Assembly (NCBI GenBank): GCA_010015655.1
Contig: ML976815.1
Span: 1 to 59,351 of the forward strand
Source of the DNA: Bimuria novae-zelandiae CBS 107.79
Taxonomy: Eukaryota > Ascomycota > Dothideomycetes > Pleosporales > Didymosphaeriaceae
Reading direction: 5' to 3'
Length of the DNA: 59,351 nt
In this document: positions 1 through 10,599 of the stretch, in pieces
How the letters are laid out: the number at the start of each line of letters is the position of its first letter
Numbering within the stretch: the stretch's first letter is position 1
Position numbers and translations under genes: made by a program
The notes under the pieces: model-generated
The model's database searches: none
Told to the model about the DNA's origin: nothing
What the model saw: the letters and a program-made list of their open reading frames with translations, nothing else

Positions 1-272
1 GGGCAATAGTCCTTCCAGTCAAACTTCTCCCGCACCTCATTCATGTTTGGAGGGCGTAGATCCTCATCCCATTGCAGGCCCGTCCAGAGCTTTGCATACC
101 GGCAGCCCTGGGGATCGTACACCCAGTTCTGTTTATCCTGGATCCAGAACACTACAGCAAGCTTTTCTTCGCGGGTATACGAGCGACGAGAAACACTAGA
201 TTCAGCTTCTGGACGCTTATACAATGGGTTATCCTTGCGTGGGCGGCCGGTTTTCTTGCGTTTGGGCGGCAT
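1..272 (-). CDS. AT-hook protein, N-terminal part (runs off the window)
   Basis: The frame is open from an ATG at 272-270 to the window edge (90 codons seen, no stop), so only the N-terminus is present. Residues 2-15 are strongly basic and contain the AT-hook core KKTGRPRKDNP, a minor-groove DNA-binding motif. It is followed by SYTREEKLAVVFWIQ, which resembles the start of a helix-turn-helix region, and then a Trp-rich stretch (WVYDPQGCRYAKLWTGL). Base use is GC-balanced and there are no RIP-type stops. The combination fits a DNA-binding protein, possibly a transposase-linked or domesticated one, but I do not recognise the family. The start is supported by the AT-hook lying directly after it. 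Confidence 0.6.
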   Translation of the reverse strand, partial: MPPKRKKTGRPRKDNPLYKRPEAESSVSRRSYTREEKLAVVFWIQDKQNWVYDPQGCRYAKLWTGLQWDEDLRPPNMNEVREKFDWKDYC

Positions 273-772
273 GCTGGTGGTGATGAGGATGAGGAGTTCG
301 GCGATGAGGGGGCTCGTATAGGTAGCCTATTAACTCTGTTAGATGACGTCGATGCGCAGCAAGGTAAAATTCTAGGATAATTGAGCTCGCTGAGACGAGT
401 AGATCGACGTACTCAACACCAAAAAATGTCACGATATGGTCGAGATGCAAGGCACTGAGTAGATTGTTGCACATTTAGAGCAACAGAGCTCGCATCCAGA
501 TTCTGATACCTTGGCAGCCCACTATACCTCCTACGGTTACGTCGCCACCTGCAGCTAGCAGCTAGGCTATCTATTAATTGCAAAACTCTACGGTAACATG
601 CGGTTTAAAGATGACTGGCGTGGCTAGGGATGCTGATCGCCGAGACCTTTAAGGGAGAAGCATGTGGTCGACGGCGTGACGGTGTGACGCTAGGAGACGC
701 CTTTTATAACGAGTGCTCGGTCAGCTCATCTTCAGTAGGCCCGATTGCGAAGCTGAGCATATCTTGTGAAAG
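273..772. other. intergenic region without a recognisable gene
   Basis: It separates two genes that point away from each other, so it should hold both promoters. I see no open frame with protein character and no repeat. TTTTATAAC near 703-711 could be a TATA-like element for the downstream gene, but this is weak. Confidence 0.4.
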
Positions 773-2204
773 ATGAATCTTGCTGTAAGGATGGTCATGG
801 AGTGACAAGGGTGGAACGTCACTAATCTCATGCAGAGGTCAATCGATCCAGCGGACGTTGTGCAATCACTCGTGCACACATTGTCAGACGTTTTCGATGC
901 GACGAAAGATCTCTACCGGACCCTGAAGTCCAAGCAGAAGCGGGACTATGAGGCGAATTTGCGATCACGTGGGTACAGGAGGAGCGTCGATTACTTGGAT
1001 GATGGACCGGATGGCGAGGAAGAGATTGTCATGGACAAGGCTGCGGTCTTGAGGCAGTTCGACCTTGGTATCCAGGACGTCGGCCGACAGTTCGCGGTGG
1101 GAGACGGTACGATATGCTCTCGCAGCCACAGGACTTCAGATTGAAGAGTAACCATCGGCGTTCGCTCCACTGGAGTAACTCGAGACACACCCAAGCTACA
1201 TCCAGATGATGTGTCCTGAATGCGCGGTGTCATACTAACTTTTCGTAGTCGTCTCACAGGCGGGACTACAGTCGCAGATTATTACCCTGCAATCGGTCAT
1301 CATCACCACGTTCCTCTATGGGCCTGCCTCACCGGAGCCAATATCGCATCATCTCAAGACCTTACTCGCGGCTTCACGAGAAGCAGAGGCTACATCCGTA
1401 GATATACTGTCTGCCCAACAACAACGCCAGAGTGTAGTATTGCCGCCGACTCCGCGTTCGACGACGAGGTCACGCGCTGGGAGCATGAAAGCACCCCCGT
1501 ACCCTATGACTGCATCGGGCTCCGCTTCCACGGCGTTGGTGCTTTCGCGACGTGAGGAGCCGGCGGACGGTTACATGCGATCAGTGCACCCGGCAAAAAC
1601 GACTATTCTCAGCAGACCTGGAGCATTCAGAACAGACACAGAGACCACAGCATACTCGGGACCCACGGCCTACGGCACCGAGACGACCCTTCATTCAAAT
1701 TTCTGCTTGTACGCAATTGACCTCCAACGACATGGATCGCAGCCTCTTGCCGCTTCTATCACCTCCGAGCCGTCACCGTATTGTCCATATTGCAAGCGCT
1801 CGCTACACCTTTCGCCCCGAAGGTCATGGGAGATCTTTAAAGACGATGGCGTCCAGGAACGCTGTTTCCACGTGCAGAATCGCTTCGTCGTCAAGTGCCA
1901 CCGCGAAGGCGTCGACGGTGGCTACTCCTGTGTGCTTTGTTCACAAAGCGCCAGTCACGAAACAGTCTGTGGTGACGTGAAGGCGCTCGTCAAGCACGTG
2001 TGGCAAGACCACAGCATCGGTGAGCTCGAAGCGGAGCCAGACGTCTCCGAGGTTGGAGACAAGATACTGGAGCGAAGGCGAGATAGTGTGATGAGCCCTG
2101 GGAGTCGGAGGAGCTTGAGTCTCGGACCGAGCAGATCGGGTCGACGCAGGCTAGAGAGGGAAGTTGAGACCTTGGAGATGAGCTATCCGCGGAGAGAAGA
2201 TTGA
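773..2204 (+). CDS. two-exon (possibly three-exon) fungal protein with C-terminal Cys/His-rich domain
   Basis: Exon 830-1106 starts MQRSIDPADVVQSLVH. An intron at 1107-1248 (donor GTACGA, branch ACTAAC, acceptor TTTCGTAG) joins it in phase to 1249-2204, giving about 410 aa. The N-terminal half looks helical (VVQSLVHTLSDVFDATKDL). The middle is Ser/Pro/Thr-rich and low in complexity. The C-terminal part holds paired CxxC and C/H positions: PYCPYCKRS, a conserved-looking FHVQNRFVVKCHREG, YSCVLCSQ, then VCGDVKALVKHVWQDH, so a zinc-binding fold is plausible. An alternative first exon, ATGAATCTTGCT at 773-784, is followed by a 51-nt intron (785-835: GTAAGG...CTAAT...GCAG) and joins in frame; I cannot decide between the two starts. 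It resembles conserved fungal hypothetical proteins with signalling or nuclear roles, but function is unknown. Codon use is normal and undamaged. Confidence 0.8.
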
Positions 2205-2874
2205 ACTGCGCCTGCGCGTAAGGTCATCCTAAGGAGCACGTGGGCCAGGCTGGCAGGTTACCTAGCTAGTGGGCCGGACTGTAACGGTGTTTCTGAAGCA
2301 TCACACGTCCGCGACTTCGGAGATATCCTCTTACTCATCTATACCTACCCAAGGAAATCACATGCGTTGCAGCACACCCCTGCCGTGCGAGAGCATCTCA
2401 TCGCTCACAATTCGCCTTCTCTTCCTCACCTCCACCACTGTATTATTAGCCAAACTATCTCATTACCTATCTACCTTTACAGTAATCCTATCCTGCGCCC
2501 CCGTTTCCATAAAAGCAATTCCTCCGGCCCCAACCATGCATGTTCTCGCGCGACATCTCACCCGCATCGCCCGCGCGCCCCGCCCCACCTTGCAGCCGCA
2601 CCTTTCCCATCCGCGCAAGCAATAGCACTCACACTGCAGCGTGCCTCGCCGCGTTGCATCCTTCGTCGCAGGCCGAGTTAGGATAATGCTAGCATGCTGA
2701 AATCGATGGGTGGTGCTGTGTTGCCGGATGGGGTAGTTTGAGAGTAGAGGGGGGTGGTGGGGACGTGGCGAGGTGGTGGTTGAGCGGTGGGTTTGTTGGG
2801 TGAAGGGTGCGGGGTGGAGGGTGCGGGAGGTGGAGGGTGCGGGAGGGCTTGTGCGACCATTGTCTGGATGGGGT
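2205..2874. other. intergenic, GC-rich, weak coding candidates only
   Basis: A 29-codon frame at 2536-2625 (MHVLARHLTRIARAPRP...) is rich in Arg and Leu and lacks acidic residues, like a mitochondrial presequence, but no downstream exon could be joined convincingly. The rest is Pro/Ser/His-coding low-complexity sequence on both strands, which usually marks non-coding GC-rich DNA. Confidence 0.35.
2803..2848. repeat. G-rich short tandem repeat
   Basis: Units of about 15-16 bp of the form GGTGGAGGGTGCGGGA recur two to three times with small changes. It is purine-rich on the plus strand, within a longer G-rich stretch (2745-2860). Confidence 0.6.
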
Positions 2875-3186
2875 TTAGTGCGTGAGGCTGGAAGGGAAAA
2901 TTGTTTGAGCGTGGAGGGGCTTATGGCAAATTTCTTTTTCTTTTTTGGCGGTTTTTCTCGATGGTTTAGACTTTGATTTGGGTACACCTGTGGAGCTGCG
3001 TGTGGTGCTCGCTGCCGGCGTCTTTGGGATATCTTTCATGGTGGCGTTCGGGTAGAGGAATACTTGGGCAGGCCAGCGACGCAGTGCTAGCGGACGATAG
3101 CTGTCTACATATATTCGTAATAGTGGCATGGTGCTATATGAAATGAGGTGGTGAATATACAGTCGCAATAACCCACTCCTTGACAT
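2875..3186 (-). CDS. hypothetical basic protein (uncertain)
   Basis: This is a 103-codon frame from an ATG at 3186. An alternative internal start at about 3039 gives a 54-aa Lys/Ser-rich product (KSKSKPSRKTAKKEKE) that could carry a nuclear localisation signal. I recognise no domain. It lies against the border of the AT-rich block and could be the truncated remnant of a longer gene, or chance coding. Codon use does not settle it. Confidence 0.2.
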   Translation of the reverse strand: MSRSGLLRLYIHHLISYSTMPLLRIYVDSYRPLALRRWPAQVFLYPNATMKDIPKTPAASTTRSSTGVPKSKSKPSRKTAKKEKEICHKPLHAQTIFPSSLTH

Positions 3187-3912
3187 AATGTAACAGTGTT
3201 CAGAATTTATATCAATGAAGAATTGCCGTTCCTGATCTCACAGGTCCAGCGCATAGTGAGACTTCTTCTCGCAAAATGCCTGCTCGACTTGAAAGCTAAT
3301 TGAGGCGTTGTAGCCCTTAATGGCCTTGCTCTGACAGTAGTTAACCTATTCCTCTTCTCCGCTCGCTGGGAAAATAAACTAGATTAAAAATAACAGCAAG
3401 GTTTCCAGGTTGTATTTCCAGGTTCGTAGCATAGGCACAAAATGGTTGAGAGACGCCGATATCCTGAAAGTCTGAGGTGGAAAATGTCTACGCCGGAACG
3501 ATGCTTATTTTCTCTAAGCGGGTGTATGATCAACTCCCAACAGCTGCGCTCCCACATGAACGCTCCAATACCACTCTGCCTCTGGCAGCAATGCGTGCGT
3601 ACGCGCGCGATAATTTAATATACTAAGAACCGTATTTGCATAGTACTATAGTAGGGGAGGAATTATAGTATAATATAATGTAATATTTTATATAAAAGCG
3701 TAAAATCTTTTAGCTAAATTTTTTTTTTCCTATAATTTTTACTTATAATTATAACTAACGTATATGCATAGCGAGTGTATTAGTTAAGCAATTGTATTAC
3801 TTTGCCAAGACTCCACTCAAATCTAAACTATAAACAGTAGTATAAAAAAACTATAAGTAATTATTAAAAATCGTAGTAGACTAATTAATTTAAAATCTAC
3901 TTTTATAAATTA
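3187..3912. other. island border and unidentified AT-rich remnant
   Basis: Up to about 3610 the composition is ordinary and no gene is visible. From about 3611 onward the DNA switches abruptly to AT-rich, TpA-rich sequence typical of RIP. The part before the LTR at 3913 is an unidentified degraded fragment. Confidence 0.5.
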
Positions 3913-4390
3913 TGCTACGAGCTCAGGAAACCCAGATAGTAACATAACTATAGACAAGGATGAATAGGGGGAGATAGATAAGGTTATACTATAGCTAGCC
4001 TGCAAGGACTCGCGGGGTTGCTTATATTAGCTAAGATTACGTAACCCTAATCTAATAGTAGCTCTAGATTAAGGTAATCCGCTAAGAGCTTTAAACTAAG
4101 GTGATCCACTAAGGGGACCAGATTACCTAAAGACAGAGGAAAAAATAGACTAGTATATAGTATAGTAGATTCTCTTATATTATTTTCTTCTTTATAATTA
4201 ACTTATATATCTTCTGTGCGAGTACGTTCTCCTATATAAATTAATAAGTTATTTTACTTTATTATAAGATTAAATTATTTAGCCTCGCGCTAAGTGTTGC
4301 ATTAATTTATACTACTAAATAATTTATAAAGTACTATAATACCTTACTACCTTAACTTAGATTAGAATAAGGTATAAGCGCCTTATAATA
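3913..4390 (+). repeat. 5' LTR of A1 (family A, about 478 bp)
   Basis: It begins TGCTACGAGCTCAGGAAACC and ends near AAGCGCCTTATAATA. It matches, in inverse orientation, 6812-7288 and 24077-24552, differing mainly by C/T and G/A changes. Confidence 0.9.
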
Positions 4391-5730
4391 CTTTAACTAC
4401 TTTATAGTATAATAGTAGGACCTAGCTTAATAACTATAGCTCTAGTACTTAAAGAAAAGACGCTATAAAAAGTAGTTACTAAGTAAAAAGCTTAAATAGC
4501 TTAGCTTTAAGAAATTATTAATTATATAAAAAAAAATAAATACCTAGGAGAAAGCCAAGTATTAACTAAAAGTCTTAAAACTAAAACCTTATATTAAAAA
4601 GGACTACTTAGGAACGTTCTTAACGTAAATAAAACTATTTATTTACTATAACCTAAAAAAGTTTAATATAGAATAAAATAAGATTTTAGTTACTTATATA
4701 AATACATAAAATAAGGTAGTTATATAGGCTAAACTAATAATTAATAACTTTCTTAAGAATAGTAAGCTAAAGGACTATAATTTAGATGCTACTAAGAATA
4801 CTTTTAAAAACTAGGAGTACTTTTATAAGGCTATAAAAGGAATAGTTAGTATAATTAATAAAAAATATTAGGCTAAAATATGCCTCTAACGCCTGCGTTA
4901 AGAGAAATTAGTAGTACTTTATACCTTAGAGTTTAAGTAAATAGTAGCGGAACTTAATAATTAAAAAGAAGCCTTACTTATAATCGCCTACTATAATAAA
5001 CTAAAGGAAATAGTTAAGGATAAGCTAGTTTACTAAGGAAAGACTAACGATCTAAAAGAACTTATTAATAATGCTATTAAAGTAGATAATCGCCTGTATA
5101 AGCGAAAGCTAGAAAAACAGCATGGTACCTGACTGCTCTCTAGAAAAGAAAACAATACCCGACCCTCAGGAAGAGATAGGGACGGAGACGTCATCATGAC
5201 CGACGAAGCCCGATGGTACAAAAAGAAAAACGGAAGAGGAAAGTAGCCGTACAAACCTAAGAAGGGTTACCAGGGCAGAAACAGCATCTCGCAGGAAGAG
5301 CGAGAACAGAGGTTTAAGGACAAAGCCTGCCTCCGATATGGCAAGCAAGGCCACTTCGCCAAGAACTGCGAAGGTCGGGAGACTAAGGTTAATACGACTA
5401 ACCTCCTACGAGTAGCTATGGTCGCCCTCACGCCACCGGAGGCGGAGGAGGTAGATCTCACGCAGGAGATCCCCGAGCCAGTAGAGGAATAGGGAGATAG
5501 ACGAAAAACCCTCCACGAATACTAGATCTTCTAACGACTGGCAGACGACACCTGCTGGATGTGTAGTAGCACGCTACATCACTTGTCTTAGTGCGAGACG
5601 AAGGTGATCGTCTAAGGACCACACGCTTGGGACGCCTATGGGCTTGCCGAAAAGCTGCAAGGACCCCCGAAGCAGTACCTACGCCAGATCACGATACAGG
5701 AACAACATGCACATGCCAAATAGTGGCAAT
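4391..5730 (+). pseudogene. Gypsy Gag of A1, RIP-inactivated
   Basis: A retrotransposon Gag frame is readable through many stops (for example KLKDYNLDATKNTF, LKELINNAIKVDNRLYKRKLEKQ) and ends in a nucleocapsid zinc knuckle at about 5328-5370. Here the knuckle reads CLRYGKQGHFAKNC, so its second Cys has become Tyr relative to the sister copy at 22517-23041 (CLQCGKQGHFAKDC). The stretch 5100-5520 is much less mutated than the rest, which gives a sharp local GC rise. Gag would package element RNA in cytoplasmic particles; this copy cannot be translated. Confidence 0.85.
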
Positions 5731-6806
5731 GCATGCGCAAAGGATGCTAATAGCACTTTAAGGCTAGAGTTAAGGCCTCTTATTTTCTAGGAGGCTTAAA
5801 ATATTATAAACTTAAAAAAAGCTAGTGTAGCGTGCCTAATAACTATTATAAATACTTTTTAGTCTATTAGGCAACTATTATAAATAGAATAGTTAGCACT
5901 AATATTTTAGTATTACCTATAAACTATATAAATAATAAAAGTTTAAGATAGGCTAGTTCCTTTAGGGCCTAGACTCCTGTAATACTAGTATAATAATAAG
6001 TAGTATATAGCTAAAAAGAGACGTAAACTACTTATTAATTAAATAAGACTAATATAACCTATAATGCTTTACGTACCTAAGCCTATAAGAAGAAGCAGCC
6101 TCCTCTAATAGCTACCTAAAATATAAAGTATTAGCCTAGAATAAATACCTTACTCTAAACTATTCGCAATATAGAAATTAGGGAATATATAAGTTTAATA
6201 GGATTAGAGAGACTTATGCCCTATATTAATAGTAATATAAATAGTATAAGATTAAGGTAGTCTTAAAGCTAGCCTAACTTAAGGATTAGATCTAAGAAGT
6301 AGAGACCTTATAAGAAGGCTAGAATAAGTCTAAGAACTTAAAAACTAGATTATTACTAAGTAATAAGCTACACTAGTAATAGTATAATTATTATAGCTTA
6401 TTAAGTAAACACTTGCTAAGTCAAGAAACGCTTAATTAAGAATATTATAGTATACGGATATTATATTATAGTACTTATTAACTTAAGGGTAGACGCGTGT
6501 CTAATCGCCCTATATGTAGTTAAGAAATATAATATGCTATATTATAATAAGAGAATACCGCTATAAATAGGACTTATAGATAGGACCTAATTATAGGGAT
6601 ATAGTAATAGTTAGCTACGCCTTAAGATAGCGCTAGTATAAGTTAATATAGAAGGCCTAAAAAGCTAACATATTTTTACTATTATAAAGATAGGAGATAT
6701 TAAAGCTATTGTAAGATATAAATAGCTAAAATAATATAATTTATAAATAAACTAGATTAAACAAATAATCCTTCCCTAGAATTTACTAGTAATAGCTTAG
6801 GCAAGC
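5731..6806 (+). pseudogene. Gypsy protease region of A1, RIP-inactivated
   Basis: The frame continues from Gag with many stops. VLINLRVDACLIALYVVKKYN, written with gaps here, is the degraded counterpart of a retropepsin segment with its Asp-containing turn, and its position between Gag and RT fits. It ends at the CCTAG target site where A2 is inserted. Confidence 0.6.
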
Positions 6807-6811
6807 CCTAG

Positions 6812-7288
6812 AGTTATAAGGCTCTTATACCTTATTCCGATTCGGGTTAGGGCGGTAAGGTATCGTAGTACTTTATAAATTATTTAGTAGTATAAGTTGA
6901 TGCGACACTTAGCACGAGGCTAAATAATCTAATCTTATAATAAAATAAGATAACTATTAGTCTATATAGGAGAACGTACTCGCATAGAAGATATATAAGT
7001 TAACTATAAGGAAGGAAATAATATAGAAGAATCTACTATACTATATACTAGTCTGTTTCTTCCTCTATCTCTAGGTAATCTAGCCCCCTTAGCGGATCAC
7101 CTTAGTTCGAAGCTCTTAGCGGATTACCTTAATCTAAAGCTACTATTAGATTAGGGTTATATAACTTTAGCTAATATAAGCAACCCCGCGAGTCTTTATA
7201 GGTTAGCTATAGTATAACCTTATTTACCTCCCCTTATTTATCTTTATTTATAGTTATATTACTATCTAGGTTTCCTAAGCTTATAATA
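6812..7288 (-). repeat. 3' LTR of A2 (family A)
   Basis: It is the inverse of 3913-4390 and the same orientation as 24077-24552. CCTAG precedes it at 6807-6811. The first base pair differs from the expected TG. Confidence 0.9.
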
Positions 7289-7900
7289 TTATCCTCCCTT
7301 TTAGGGTAATTATCTTAATACCTATTATTTTATAATTATATAGCAGCGCTAGCGTGCGCGCGTATAAGTAGCTATTAAGGCCCTTATTATAAGTTTACTT
7401 TATACCCTTTTTATTCCTTGCCTAACTATGCCTAAAGTCCTAATAACGTCTTCTAACTAATGCCACTAGGACTAGATAAAGGTTATTCTAGACGTAGACG
7501 TTAAGATACTAACTCTATATAGGTGTTATAAAGAGAAGGGGATAAAGTACGTAATAGAGTTATTTACTAGCTTTTATACTTACTCTATTTCAGCGAAAGT
7601 CTAGTATAGTTTAGTTTTAACGTAAACTAAGTGTTAAGAGATAAAGGTAAAGTAATACTATTTTTAAGGTAATATTTTTTACTTCAAGGAGGAACTAGCT
7701 TAGAGAGAATAAAAGTTATTTAATATTTAAAAAAAAAGAACGCCGTAAGCTAAAAGAAATTATATTAATAGAAAAGTTAGAATATTTAAAGCGTAAGGCT
7801 AGAATCTTAAAGCCTTTTTCTTTTAAGAGTATAGACGCTAGCGCCCTTATTCTATTTTTACTATTATTACTTATATCTAACTTAGGCTAGTTATAGGCTA
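7289..7900. other. A2 stretch between pol and 3' LTR
   Basis: It is internal A2 sequence with no domain I recognise on the minus strand. On the plus strand a degraded frame starting MPKVLITSSN (about 7430) runs about 150 codons with mostly RIP-type stops (for example KILTLYRCYKEKGIKYVI). It could be an antisense gene of the element or chance. Confidence 0.35.
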
Positions 7901-10347
7901 ACTTATTTACTTCTTTTAACCCTTCTGCGTCTTTTAACTTTTCTAAGTTCCTAGCTAATCTAGCTATAGGACTCCTAGATACTCCGCGTAGAATTTCTCT
8001 AGCGCTGTCTTATAGTTCGTGAGGTTTTATACTAGTTCCTACGTGTTATGGCTCTCTAGCTATCCTTCTTATTTCACTTAGTACTTATACTAACGTCTAA
8101 TCTTTTATAAATCTTTAAGTGCCTTGACTTCGTATTCTTTATCTTTAAGTATTAAATATAATTCTAGTTTAGCGTCTAGTAGTACTAGTTCTAATAAAAA
8201 TTTATAAAAGACTAGGTGTATGCGTATATCTATAGGTAGCAATAGTTTAAAATTTACTAGCCCTTTAACTTCTTAAACCTTAAATAGTCTTTTTTAAAGG
8301 TTATTTAACTTCTTACTTAGCCTTTTTATCTTAAAAAAATTTTTTATAAAAGGAGGACTTTATCCCCCTTCTTAAAGGTTAGTCCCTTAATTCTTTTTTT
8401 ATTTACTTACTTTACTATTTGCTTATTACGTTACGTAATGTTTCTACGTAGTGTCTCGTGCAGATCCTGCATAAGTTTGGCCTTATTAGCTCTATCCTTC
8501 GCGATGCTTTAAATGTCTAACGGGTCCTAGTAAGTCGTCGGCTCATATCCGTGGTTGGCATAGTATGGCGAGTATCCTATAGTCGCCGACCTTGCACTTG
8601 TTAGGATCCGTTGAGACCCAACATGACGCGAGGCGGGGCATGGCCACTTATCCGTGCGACCAGCCAAGGTTCCTGACTCAGCCACAGATCACGTGACCAT
8701 GTCACGCGTCCCAGAAGTATCGGGCGTCCCAGAAGTATCTTGGCATATGGGACTTTGGGATTCTTGGGACACCTGGGATTCGTGGGACGAGTCATGTATA
8801 TAGGGACACGAGGATAGTCTTCTATCATCGTGTTCAACCTATTTATCAATCTATCGTTTGGATCTGAATAAGCAACCTTGTTGATTTGATTGTGTTATAC
8901 CCACCTTTGATACCAACGCCCTAGTGACAAGCGCAAGCTATCACTACGACCCTCTCCCGTCCTACTACAGTATTCCTGCCCGAGAACCAACCTTAGCCCC
9001 TTAGGGACTAGCTACCCCTTTGGGATCTTAACAGCACTATTGTATGGTAGCTAGGCTATTAGCAATAGTTTAACCTAATTATCTTCAAGCTTATTTATAT
9101 ATATTTAAAGATATTATTCTAGCGTCTAATTCGTGTGCTCTATTTAGCTATTTATTTTAAAATAAAAGCTTATTATAAGCTTATGATTAATCCCTAATTT
9201 AGCTATAAACGTAGTCTAATACGATAATGTAAATATCTTAGCCCTATCTATAATAAACTTATCTAGTTATCTAACCTATAATATTAGCTCTTATTCTACT
9301 ATATAGGTTAGTTCTTTTACTAATATAGCTTCTATAATTAGCACAAACCTTAACTCCTTAGTAAGTTAATAGATTATAACTAAAATTAAGTTATAGGGAT
9401 CCTTATTTTTTAGTGCTAGTAATACTAGTAGCTTTATAATAAAATCTATAGTTACGCTTAACTATAGTCTTAGGGGTGGCTATATTAGCTATAAAAGGCT
9501 ATAAGGCTTATATCTTTTAGGCTTATTCTTATAATAGGCTAAATAGTTGCTTAGTACCTTCTATACTACCTAGCGTAGCCTAGGGATAGCATATTTATTC
9601 GCGATCTAACACGCTATTTTAGTAATTTTTAGGTATCTTTAGTCCTTATCTTTGTGTAACTTCTTTATTAGTAGCGGAGCTACTTACTTATTAATTTAAA
9701 TATAGTTTTAGTAGTCTCGTACCGCTATTTTTATAGCTTAGTAAAGATTATATGCTTAGCAATCCTTATCTATAAGCCTATTATAATCCTATATCCTATT
9801 TATAGCTAGTCTATAATAGGTAAAATCTACGCGTCGCACTTCCAGTGCTAGCGCGAGTTATATTTTATTATAGCGAAGGGTTCTATCCTTCGCATAAGTT
9901 AAGATTATAACGTAGTTATCTATATTATCTTTTTCTATAAGATTTAATTATTTACTAAGCATGTTTATTACAGTGTTTACGTTTCTTAGTAGATACGTAA
10001 TATAAAAGTTAAATTCTACTATTTATTTAAACTATTTAGCCTATCGCTAATTAAGCTTCTTAGTTATTATAAAGCGTGTTAGATTAAAGTAATTAGAGAA
10101 TACCTTTATCTAGTGCTTAGCTCTCTTAAGCTATACATCTTATTACTGAAAATAGTTAATAATTACTAGTAGTTCTTTATTACAGATTTTATAATTAAGC
10201 TTTACTCTTAAAAGCTTTCTTACGTAATAAAAGATTAGTCTCTACTTCTTATTATTATATTTTTATAGTAGTACGGCCCCTAGCGTATAATCTAATGCGT
10301 TTATGTAGATGTAATATTGTCGCTCTAGGTTATATATTTATAGTAGG
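7900..10347 (-). pseudogene. RNase H-integrase-chromodomain end of A2 pol, split by a solo LTR
   Basis: Minus-strand reading of 10347-9034 gives RNase H and integrase core remnants. It continues at 8598 with AKLMQDLHETLRRNIT, KGDKVLLLQKIFKIKRLS (integrase C-terminal basic part) and, at about 8200-7990, LILKDKEYEVKALKDL...ESHNTQEPV...KFYAEYL, the hallmark of a C-terminal chromodomain. Chromodomains steer integration to heterochromatin marks, which fits insertion into other repeats. Many TAG/TAA stops and an intervening LTR make it non-functional. Confidence 0.8.
8599..9033 (+). repeat. solo LTR, family C (435 bp)
   Basis: It starts TGTTAGGATC and ends GATCTTAACA, so its ends are inverted copies, and it is flanked by the 5-bp duplication GCACT (8594-8598 and 9034-9038). 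TATATAG at about 8797 and AATAAG near 8867 suggest promoter and poly(A) signals on the plus strand. It is GC-balanced, unlike its host. A second copy is at 40626-41084. Confidence 0.92.
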
Positions 10348-10352
10348 GGTGC

Positions 10353-10575
10353 TGTCAGATTTGATAGTGTTCTGTCACTTTGAGATAATGCAATGATGAG
10401 AATTTGATAGATGTGATGATTGATTGATGATGTTCGTGTTCTGTGTTCCTGGAATGCAGATGTGTGCGAGGCTCCAAATAAGTGCCGCTATAGCGCTAGC
10501 CCTATTTAGAATAGTACAAAAGAGAGAGTGCTCCAGCCTTATATCTACAACAGATAGAGGCTATATAATCGGACA
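10353..10575 (-). repeat. 3' LTR of Copia2
   Basis: It is a 223-bp direct copy of 14512-14734, with few G-to-A changes; this copy is nearly unmutated. Confidence 0.93.
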
Positions 10576-10599
10576 CACCCCCTTAGCTTAAGCTTATCC

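Noticed and set aside
5033..5461. Three overlapping minus-strand frames rich in Phe/Leu/Ser (and the equivalents at 22570-23104 on plus)
   Set aside because: They are antisense shadows of the less mutated Gag knuckle region.
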